Below, in pieces: positions 6,449 to 11,239 of a stretch of DNA of 11,239 bases. Position 1 is the first letter of the stretch. Each line of letters starts with the position of its first letter. The notes below the pieces were generated by a model, which ran no database searches, was not told the origin of the DNA, and saw nothing but the letters and a program-made list of their open reading frames with translations. This stretch comes from an uncultured Bacillaceae bacterium (lineage in GTDB: Bacteria > Bacillota > Bacilli > Bacillales > Caldibacillaceae): contig CALGAD010000120.1 in NCBI GenBank assembly GCA_937951955.1, forward strand, positions 1 through 11,239, written 5' to 3'. The position numbers and the translations under genes are program-made.

Positions 6449-6655
6449 TTAAAAATCGCTGGATTTGTTTTGCTTCGCATTTTGCATCTGAGCTTGCTGG
6501 ACAAGTCTTTTTGTGATCTCTCCACCAACGGATCCATTAGCCCGGGCTACTGTGTTCGCTCCGAGCTGCACACCAAATTCCTGGGCGATTTCATATTTGA
6601 CCTGTTCCATGAATTGTTCAATTCCTGGAACGAGTAATTTATTTCGTGAAACCAT
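6449..6655 (-). CDS. sspD: Alpha/beta-type small acid-soluble spore protein (SASP)
   Basis: This 68-residue protein coats and protects spore DNA; it is made in the forespore and degraded by the GPR protease at germination. The family blocks are clear: KYEIAQEFGVQLGA (20-33), containing the expected GPR cleavage area, and ARANGSVGGEITKRLV (38-53). The N-terminal NKLLVPG and the Gln-rich tail are also typical. The start ATG 6655 is preceded by AAAGGTGGTGA at good spacing. A SigG-like promoter lies upstream. It is transcribed convergently with ykoY and divergently from the potassium-channel gene. Membership in the family is certain; the sspD symbol rests on gene order, since paralogs are nearly identical. 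Confidence 0.95.
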   Translation of the reverse strand: MVSRNKLLVPGIEQFMEQVKYEIAQEFGVQLGANTVARANGSVGGEITKRLVQQAQMQNAKQNKSSDF

Positions 6656-6684
6656 GTATTCACCACCTTTAAATTTGGTACTAT

Positions 6685-6713
6685 TAGTATGTAAAATCGA
6701 AAAGGAATCATTT
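6685..6713 (-). promoter_or_regulatory. SigG-like forespore promoter of the SASP gene
   Basis: On the minus strand the -10 is CATACTA (plus-strand TAGTATG, 6685-6691), and AAATG lies 17 bases upstream (6709-6713), close to the G(A/C)AT(A/G) -35 consensus. It is 30 bases upstream of the start codon. Forespore-specific expression is what SASP genes normally show. It overlaps the upstream region of the divergent ktrD gene. Confidence 0.6.
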
Positions 6714-6783
6714 ATGGGAAGTTTTGTCTTCTAACGTGAATGTTCCAAAAAAAAACAGTTCATTTTGAGAGGAATCAGGCATT

Positions 6784-8139
6784 ATGTGGAAAAAAATCAA
6801 GCAATTTTATTACCAGCTATCACCCTTTAAAATTATTGCCGGCTACTATTTATTAACGGTATTGATTGCGACACTTTTATTAAGTTTACCCGGAATGCAA
6901 CAGCCCGGCGTTCCTTATTCTTTTATGGATACGTTGTTCACCGCCTTCAGTGCCGTTAGTGTGACCGGGCTTACGACTGTCAATATCAATGAGATTTACA
7001 CGACAACGGGTATCGTCATTTTAATGATTATTTTACAAATCGGCGGTATCGGTATCATGGCGCTCGGTACGTTCTTATGGGTATTTACGAAGCGGCGTAT
7101 CAGTTTGAAACAGCGGCAGCTAATTATGACAGATCAAAATCAACATCGCTTATCCGGTTTAGTCCGGATGTTGAAACAGATTATTATCATTTTCTTTTTA
7201 ATCGAGATTGTCGGTGCCATTGTTTTAGGCTGTTATTTTTTATCGTACTTTCCGACATGGCAAGAAGCTTTTTTAAATGGTTTATTTATATCGGTTAGCG
7301 CGACGACGAACGCCGGCTTCGATTTAACCGGTGCATCACTTCAGCCGTTTTCTCATGATTATTTTGTACAAATTGTCAATATGATTTTAATATTTTCGGG
7401 TGCCATCGGTTTTCCGGTATTGATTGAAGTAAAAGATATTGTGAAAAAACGGTTAAAGAAAGAAAAAGCCCATTTCAGCTTGTTTACAAAACTGACAACC
7501 TGGACGTACATTATTTTATTTATCGCCGGTGCCATCCTGTTTATCATTTTTGAGTCGCGCGGCTTTTTGCAAGGAAAAGCCTGGCATGAATCGTTATTTT
7601 ACGGATTGTTTCAGTCAATTTCAACGAGGAGTTCCGGATTGACGACGCTGGATGTTACGCTATTAACAGATGAGACACTGCTTGTTTTAGCTTTACTCAT
7701 GTTTATTGGTGCTTCGCCAAGTTCAGTTGGTGGCGGGATTCGCACGACGACTTTTGCACTGAATATATTGTTTCTCTATAATTTTTCGCGCGGCAGACGC
7801 TCGATTCAATTGTTCCATCGCGAAATTCACGATGAGGATTTGCTGAAATCTTTTGTCGTTACCCTGTTTGCCGTGATGATTTGCTTTGTGTCCGTTTTAT
7901 TGTTAAGTGTATCTGAAGAACAATTGTTACTTGCCATCATATTTGAAGTATGTTCGGCTTTTGGGACGTCCGGAATGTCGATGGGAATTACACCAGAACT
8001 GTCGAATTTTGGAAAAATGGTTTTAATGCTGCTAATGTTTATCGGACGGGTCGGGATCTTATCGTTCATTTTCATTATGGGTGGTAACGACAAGAAAAAA
8101 TCTTTCCACTATCCGAAAGAGCGGGTGATCATCGGTTAA
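6784..8139 (+). CDS. ktrD: Potassium-uptake channel subunit, KtrB/KtrD (TrkH) family
   Basis: This is the membrane pore of a Ktr potassium transporter, which works with a cytoplasmic nucleotide-binding RCK subunit (KtrA or KtrC type) not encoded here. It has 451 residues, the usual family length. The four pore-loop filter segments are visible: VTGLTT (60-65), TTNAGF (174-179), TRSSGLT (281-287) and FGTSGM (393-398), each with the conserved filter glycine. The intramembrane gating loop is GASPSSVGGGIRTTTF (309-324), and the conserved Arg of the last helix is in GRVG (421-424). The start ATG 6784 has GAGAGGA at 6767-6773. The standalone gene without an adjacent RCK partner fits KtrD rather than KtrB of a ktrAB operon, as does gene order. 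I found no confident promoter in the 128 bases shared with the SASP gene, and no clear terminator. Confidence 0.93.
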   Translation: MWKKIKQFYYQLSPFKIIAGYYLLTVLIATLLLSLPGMQQPGVPYSFMDTLFTAFSAVSVTGLTTVNINEIYTTTGIVILMIILQIGGIGIMALGTFLWVFTKRRISLKQRQLIMTDQNQHRLSGLVRMLKQIIIIFFLIEIVGAIVLGCYFLSYFPTWQEAFLNGLFISVSATTNAGFDLTGASLQPFSHDYFVQIVNMILIFSGAIGFPVLIEVKDIVKKRLKKEKAHFSLFTKLTTWTYIILFIAGAILFIIFESRGFLQGKAWHESLFYGLFQSISTRSSGLTTLDVTLLTDETLLVLALLMFIGASPSSVGGGIRTTTFALNILFLYNFSRGRRSIQLFHREIHDEDLLKSFVVTLFAVMICFVSVLLLSVSEEQLLLAIIFEVCSAFGTSGMSMGITPELSNFGKMVLMLLMFIGRVGILSFIFIMGGNDKKKSFHYPKERVIIG

Positions 8140-8219
8140 AAATTTATTAAAAAATGAATTACTCCGGTGATGCAGGTAATGATGATTCGAAAAAGTATTT
8201 AACAGAATTAATAATATAA

Positions 8220-8247
8220 GAAGGAATTTTCAAAATTATTGTCGAAT
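8220..8247 (+). promoter_or_regulatory. SigH-like promoter of the kinase gene
   Basis: GAAGGAATT (8220-8228) fits the SigH -35 consensus RnAGGAwWW at every position. After 12 bases, GTCGAAT (8241-8247) fits the -10 consensus RnnGAAT. Transcription would start near 8254, before the GGAGG at 8270-8274. SigH control is usual for early sporulation genes. The -10 overlaps the Spo0A-box match at 8240-8246. Confidence 0.7.
8240..8246 (+). promoter_or_regulatory. Spo0A-box match overlapping the kinase promoter
   Basis: TGTCGAA matches the 0A-box core exactly, in the run ATTGTCGAAT. It lies within the SigH -10 element, so binding by Spo0A~P would be expected to repress. A seven-base match can arise by chance, and it shares six bases with the promoter element. 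Confidence 0.45.
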
Positions 8248-8287
8248 GTTCCATTAATAGAAAAAATATGGAGGATTGAAAGAATAC

Positions 8288-10198
8288 ATGAATGTACATT
8301 CTAATCAATCCAATGAAATACAAATAAATGCCAAAATCCAACGCCTGGAAGTTGAGAAACAGGTTCTGGAAGAGAAGATAAATTCTTTGCAACATATGCT
8401 GTTCGAATCGTCATTACCAATCATTGAATTAAATCATGAGTTGTTCATCACGAATGTTAATGAAGCGGCATGTCGCGTTTTGCAGAAAAATAAGAATGAG
8501 CTAATCGGAAGAAGTTTTTTGCATTTTGTCCATGATCAGGAGAAAAATTCACGGCGGAAGATGTTCAGTGATCAAGAATTGTTAATAAATGGTCCCGATG
8601 GCGCTGTGAAAAATATTACTATGAAAAAAATTGCGGAAAATAACCGTACCACATTATATATGATGGAAGATAAAAGCAGTGACGATTCTCCAACACTTCG
8701 TGATACGCTTACTTCATCCATTTTGCAAGATATTTTTGCCAATTTTAAAGACTGCTTTTTATTGTTAAGTCATACTGGAAAAATCATCCATGCGAATCGT
8801 GTCTTTTGTAAACTATTTGGAATATCCAGGGAAGAGTTAGAGGGGCTTTCATTTACAGCGTTTTTCCCGGAAGAAAAAAGAGAAGAATACGTTCAATTGT
8901 GGAGGAAGATTGAGGCGGGCAATCAATTCGTTGGTTCCCTTCTATTAAAAAAAGGGCCCATGAAACGATTGTTTGAAGCTTCCGCCCATTACAATGCTCT
9001 GGACAGGATTTTCGTCTTATTTTTGCACGATGTCACTGAAAAACGAAACATGTACCAGATGATTAATTGGACTTTGAAAAATATACATAACATTTTTGAG
9101 AATATGGTAGACGGGACAATTCTCTGGTCGAAAAAGGATATTCCACTCCATGTTGTCCAATGTTTTGAGCAAATTTTTAAGGGAAAACCCGTATATGATC
9201 AACATGATTTAAAAATCTTTTTAATCAATAAAGCCGGGAAAAAAATTTTAAATTTAAATCCAGAAAAGCCGCTCAGTCAGCAACTGGATCGGTTAAAAAT
9301 TTATGATAAAAATGACGAGGTCTTTTTACCGAATTTTTTAAAACAGCGGACCAAAAATCAATCAGATATTCAGGTTGTGCAATTGCAAAAGGAGGAAGAC
9401 CGTACATTAGGGATTGAATTTTACACATTACCAAATATCATGGAGGGCATGCATCTAACGATATTTCGGGATATTACCGATCGTTTAGCAATGGAGGATA
9501 ATTTACGGCAATCCGAGATGCTCCATGTTCTCGGTGAATTGGCTGCCGGTGTCGCCCACGAAATACGGAATCCGATGACTTCGCTAAAAGGTTTTATCCA
9601 ATTGCTGCAAGCAAGTGTCGATGGATACACGATGTATTTTAATATCATTTTGGAAGAGCTAGAGCGGATTGAGTCGATCGTCAATGAATTTTTAGTTTTA
9701 GCCAAGCCGCGGGCCGTTCAATATAAATACTATAATGTTGTGAAAATTATGCAGGATACAATCGATCTTTTGAGTGCACAAGCGGCACTGGAAAATGTTC
9801 GCATTCATACGTATTATCCAAACAAACCGATCAACATCTTCTGCAAGCCGAACCAGATCAAACAAGTGTTTATTAATATCGTGAAAAATGCCATTGAGGT
9901 AATGTCCGGGGGAGGTAATATCACAATCCGGATTAGTCATGAAAGTGCCTCTCCCTATGTGAAAGTTTCCATTCGCGATCAAGGGGAAGGAATCCCGAAA
10001 GAACGCATGGAAAAATTAGGTCAACCTTTCTATACGTCGAAAGAACGAGGGACCGGTCTCGGTTTAATGGTGAGCTACAAAATCGTCAAAGAACACGGCG
10101 GTAAAATTGAAGTGAAAAGTAAAGTAGGACGCGGAACAATTTTTCATATTTATTTACCGGTAAAACAGAGTGAAGATGAGTCGCCTGTTCAAAAGTAA
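8288..10198 (+). CDS. kinE: Sporulation-type PAS sensor histidine kinase (KinE-like)
   Basis: This 636-residue kinase autophosphorylates on histidine and, by family, passes phosphate to the Spo0F/Spo0A phosphorelay. No transmembrane segment is visible, so it is cytoplasmic. The order is: N-terminal coiled coil (about 10-38), PAS-like domain (about 37-127), clear PAS domain (about 146-254), a degenerate PAS-like region (about 262-400), dimerisation/H-box AAGVAHEIRNPMTSLKG (419-435, phospho-acceptor His424), then the ATPase domain with N-box Asn534 in NIVKNAIEVM, G1 DQGEGIP (564-570), F-box PFYTSK and G2 GTGLGL (588-593). The H-box resembles KinA-type sporulation kinases. The KinE symbol rests on gene order; I recall B. 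subtilis KinE as longer (about 738). Start choice: GGAGG (8270-8274) is 1 base from TTG 8276 and 13 from ATG 8288; I favour ATG. A SigH-like promoter precedes it. Confidence 0.9.
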   Translation: MNVHSNQSNEIQINAKIQRLEVEKQVLEEKINSLQHMLFESSLPIIELNHELFITNVNEAACRVLQKNKNELIGRSFLHFVHDQEKNSRRKMFSDQELLINGPDGAVKNITMKKIAENNRTTLYMMEDKSSDDSPTLRDTLTSSILQDIFANFKDCFLLLSHTGKIIHANRVFCKLFGISREELEGLSFTAFFPEEKREEYVQLWRKIEAGNQFVGSLLLKKGPMKRLFEASAHYNALDRIFVLFLHDVTEKRNMYQMINWTLKNIHNIFENMVDGTILWSKKDIPLHVVQCFEQIFKGKPVYDQHDLKIFLINKAGKKILNLNPEKPLSQQLDRLKIYDKNDEVFLPNFLKQRTKNQSDIQVVQLQKEEDRTLGIEFYTLPNIMEGMHLTIFRDITDRLAMEDNLRQSEMLHVLGELAAGVAHEIRNPMTSLKGFIQLLQASVDGYTMYFNIILEELERIESIVNEFLVLAKPRAVQYKYYNVVKIMQDTIDLLSAQAALENVRIHTYYPNKPINIFCKPNQIKQVFINIVKNAIEVMSGGGNITIRISHESASPYVKVSIRDQGEGIPKERMEKLGQPFYTSKERGTGLGLMVSYKIVKEHGGKIEVKSKVGRGTIFHIYLPVKQSEDESPVQK

Positions 10199-10210
10199 AC
10201 AAAGTTCCGT

Positions 10211-10258
10211 TCTATTTATTTTTGTTAATGTTTGACCGTGAGTATTGAAATAAATAGA
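10211..10258. repeat. AT-rich 11-bp inverted repeat after kinE
   Basis: TCTATTTATTT (10211-10221) is perfectly complementary to AAATAAATAGA (10248-10258), with 26 bases between, beginning 12 bases after the kinase stop codon. The stem is nearly all A-T and lacks a U-tract, so it would be a poor terminator; mRNA 3'-end stabilisation or chance are alternatives. Confidence 0.4.
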
Positions 10259-10483
10259 TGTAATTGCTTCTTCCACCACACTGGCCCCTTTTTAAAAGGT
10301 CCTACCTTAATTGATCACTTGTTAAGAATAGCCTGTTGCAATGTTTGATTAGCAAAAGTCTATTCAAATCGTTTCTGCCAATGATCGATTTCCAAAGAAA
10401 ATTTCGAGAAAATATATTGACGCTTGCAGCCCTTTTCCAGATTGTTTTTGGCAATCTGTTAATCGGTGATTGTTTCAGATCTT

Positions 10484-10509
10484 GAAAACCCGGGGAGTCC
10501 CGGGTTTTC
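10484..10509. terminator. Strong terminator hairpin between kinE and spo0E
   Basis: GAAAACCCGGG (10484-10494) pairs perfectly with CCCGGGTTTTC (10499-10509) around a GAGT loop. The A-run and T-run lie in the lower stem, giving a symmetrical, probably bidirectional terminator. It is nearly 300 bases beyond the kinase stop, so either the kinE mRNA has a long 3' tail or the hairpin ends another short transcript. Confidence 0.75.
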
Positions 10510-10566
10510 CGATATAGGATACCAAAGCGTTGTTCGCCATATAATGTAACCGAATTGAAAAAAAAT

Positions 10567-10575
10567 TGGTATAAT
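10567..10575 (+). promoter_or_regulatory. Extended -10 promoter candidate upstream of spo0E
   Basis: TGGTATAAT is a perfect extended -10 (TGnTATAAT). The -35 at 17-base spacing (TAACCG) is poor, which extended -10 promoters tolerate. The start would be near 10582, over 300 bases before spo0E, implying a long leader. Confidence 0.5.
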
Positions 10576-10659
10576 TGAGGCGAACCATGGTAAAAAATTG
10601 TCGTTTGAGAAAATATTGTGTATATTTTTATAATTTTTTGTCTATTTTCGGCGATACTC

Positions 10660-10688
10660 TTTACAATTGTTGAAAAATTTGTAATAAT
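10660..10688 (+). promoter_or_regulatory. SigA-type promoter candidate upstream of spo0E
   Basis: TTTACA (10660-10665) and AATAAT (10683-10688) are 17 bases apart, each one base from consensus. The spacer contains TGTTGAA (10669-10675), one mismatch from the Spo0A-box core, in a strongly AT-rich tract of the kind AbrB binds. Control by either protein is inference. Confidence 0.5.
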
Positions 10689-10775
10689 ATGCGAGTAAGC
10701 ATTTGATTTGGAAAAACAATAAATTTTTGAAAAATGAAGGAAAAGATTCAATCTATTCATGAATAACTTAATTTC

Positions 10776-10833
10776 AGGAGGTGTAACCCTGGAATTACAT
10801 TCCTTTGTATTGAATAAAATTGGACAAGCTTAA
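10776..10833 (+). CDS. Possible 14-codon leader ORF with perfect Shine-Dalgarno
   Basis: AGGAGGTG (10776-10783) is an ideal ribosome-binding site, but no ATG, GTG or TTG follows at useful distance; GTG 10781 is followed at once by TAA. The only well-spaced candidate (7 bases) is CTG 10789, which would give a 14-residue peptide (ELHSFVLNKIGQA after the initiator) ending at TAA 10831. Its last codons overlap the 5' arm of the hairpin at 10821-10857. The layout resembles a regulatory leader peptide before spo0E. CTG starts are rare, so it may instead be a decayed gene start or a ribosome standby site. Confidence 0.3.
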
Positions 10834-10857
10834 TTTTAAACGAGAAAACCTTGTCCA
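10821..10857 (+). other. 8-bp hairpin in the spo0E leader
   Basis: TGGACAAG (10821-10828) pairs perfectly with CTTGTCCA (10850-10857) around a 21-base loop. It begins inside the mini-ORF and ends about 47 bases before the spo0E ribosome-binding site. An A-run but no U-run follows, so it is not a terminator on the plus strand. Confidence 0.45.
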
Positions 10858-10913
10858 GAAAAAATCCGGTATCAATGGTATTCAAAACAAAGGGTGTAAG
10901 TGCCAGGTAACAA

Positions 10914-11153
10914 TTGGACTGTGAAATATCATTTGAGTATATGATTGCAAATATTAATAAGAAGCGCAAAGAAATGATGAGACTGGCTAAAACGTATGGT
11001 TTTACCGATGAACATACGTTGAAATGCAGTCAAGAACTTGATGAACTGATTAATGAGTACCACCGCATGAAGTACGAAAAGAAATATAAAAATTTTTTTG
11101 TGTTTGAAGCACGCCCTTCAATTGATAAAAAAGATTTACTACTATATTCTTAG
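10914..11153 (+). CDS. spo0E: Spo0E-family aspartyl-phosphate phosphatase
   Basis: Members of this family dephosphorylate Spo0A~P and so hold back sporulation. The protein has 79 residues with the family signature: KKRKEMMRLAKTYGFT (16-31) forms the first helix, and CSQELDELINEY (38-49), containing the hallmark SQELD, forms the second. The C-terminal tail is basic and aromatic. The start is uncertain. TTG 10914 has AGG (10905-10907) at 6-base spacing, and gives 15 residues before the KKRK motif, the same as B. subtilis Spo0E as I remember it (85 residues). ATG 10941 would give 70 residues but has almost no ribosome-binding site. The gene follows the sporulation kinase, whose effect it should oppose. 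Family membership is firm; the choice of spo0E over paralogs such as ynzD or yisI rests on this context. Confidence 0.85.
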   Translation: MDCEISFEYMIANINKKRKEMMRLAKTYGFTDEHTLKCSQELDELINEYHRMKYEKKYKNFFVFEARPSIDKKDLLLYS

Positions 11154-11161
11154 TAAAATTT
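11135..11161 (+). terminator. Weak hairpin at the spo0E stop codon
   Basis: TTTACTA (11135-11141) pairs with TAGTAAA (11151-11157), which begins with the spo0E stop codon, and a short T-run (ATTTT) follows. The stem is A-T rich and short, so it would be a weak terminator. Beyond it, TTGACA (11161-11166) looks like a -35 but has no good -10 at normal spacing. Confidence 0.3.
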
Positions 11162-11239
11162 TGACACACTCTTGATATTTTATGTTTGTTTTTTCACAAA
11201 TAAATCATGATACTTTTAATCAGGAAAAAGATAAAAAAG

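Larger units (their letters stand above)
10199..10913. other. 715-base intergenic region between kinase and Spo0E-like gene
   Basis: I see no convincing conventional gene. From left to right it holds an 11-bp AT-rich inverted repeat (10211-10258), an unassigned 34-codon ORF (10381-10485) with no ribosome-binding site, a strong terminator hairpin (10484-10509), a very AT-rich stretch with two promoter candidates (10567-10575 and 10660-10688), a 28-codon ORF (10587-10673) with GAGG six bases upstream, a weak SigH-like match (10736-10764), an orphan perfect Shine-Dalgarno site with a CTG-started mini-ORF (10776-10833), and an 8-bp hairpin (10821-10857). Confidence 0.6.

Noticed and set aside
8154..8219. 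21-codon ORF (MNYSGDAGNDDSKKYLTELII is the last residue set) directly after ktrD
   Set aside because: The peptide looks plausible in composition, but there is no ribosome-binding site, and I recognise no family; chance is likely at this length.
10285..10297. CCTTTTTAAAAGG as a terminator after kinE
   Set aside because: The symmetric arms leave almost no loop, and no U-tract follows.
10302..10760. 152-codon minus-strand ORF in the intergenic region
   Set aside because: It crosses a perfect terminator hairpin and a promoter-rich AT tract, has no recognisable motif, and its start has no clear ribosome-binding site.
10736..10764. SigH promoter for spo0E (GAAGGAAAA and CATGAAT)
   Set aside because: The spacing is 13 bases, and the first base of the -10 is C rather than a purine; it is weaker than the match before kinE.
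1..11239. CRISPR arrays, insertion sequences, tRNA or rRNA genes, phage attachment sites
   Set aside because: I saw no regular spacer-repeat arrays, transposase genes, terminal repeats or RNA-gene signatures other than the two riboswitches.

Overview
The window looks like chromosomal DNA from an endospore-forming member of the Bacillaceae. The support is an alpha/beta-type spore DNA-binding protein, a sporulation-type histidine kinase, a Spo0E-family phosphatase, a KtrB/KtrD-type potassium transporter and two yybP-ykoY riboswitches. Base composition is moderate, Shine-Dalgarno sites are strong, and SigA-, SigG- and SigH-like promoters can be read. From memory, B. subtilis has ykoY, sspD, ktrD (ykrM), kinE and spo0E in this relative order with other genes between them. 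That order is the main reason for the gene symbols used here; no search was run.

Layout. 1-679 (minus) is an RluA-family pseudouridine synthase cut by the left edge. 960-4025 (plus) is a complete SwrC-like RND exporter with its own SigA-type promoter and operator-like dyads. 4157-6353 is a manganese module: promoter, yybP-ykoY riboswitch with terminator and a YjbE-family TerC protein, then a second promoter/riboswitch/terminator set, a YkoY-family TerC protein and a strong shared terminator. 6449-6655 (minus) is the spore protein with a SigG-like promoter. 6784-8139 (plus) is the potassium-transport channel subunit. 8220-10198 (plus) is a SigH-like promoter overlapping a Spo0A-box match, followed by a cytoplasmic PAS histidine kinase. 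10199-10913 is a 715-base gap with a strong terminator, two promoter candidates, an orphan perfect Shine-Dalgarno site with a tiny leader ORF, and a hairpin. 10914-11153 (plus) is a Spo0E-like phosphatase.

How the parts fit. The two TerC genes are each expected to switch on when manganese is high, because aptamer helix P1 and the terminator share the same bases. TerC proteins of these families are linked to manganese export or to loading manganese onto secreted enzymes. The kinase and the Spo0E-like phosphatase should act in opposite directions on the Spo0A phosphorelay. The RND pump and the potassium channel are ordinary membrane transporters with no evident functional tie to their neighbours.

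I see no clearly new gene system. The most interesting material is regulatory: duplicated manganese riboswitches on non-identical TerC paralogs, each with an extra hairpin after the terminator; a SigH promoter fused with a Spo0A-box match before the kinase; a dyad over the ykoY promoter; paired dyads at the pump promoter; and the layered leader upstream of spo0E.
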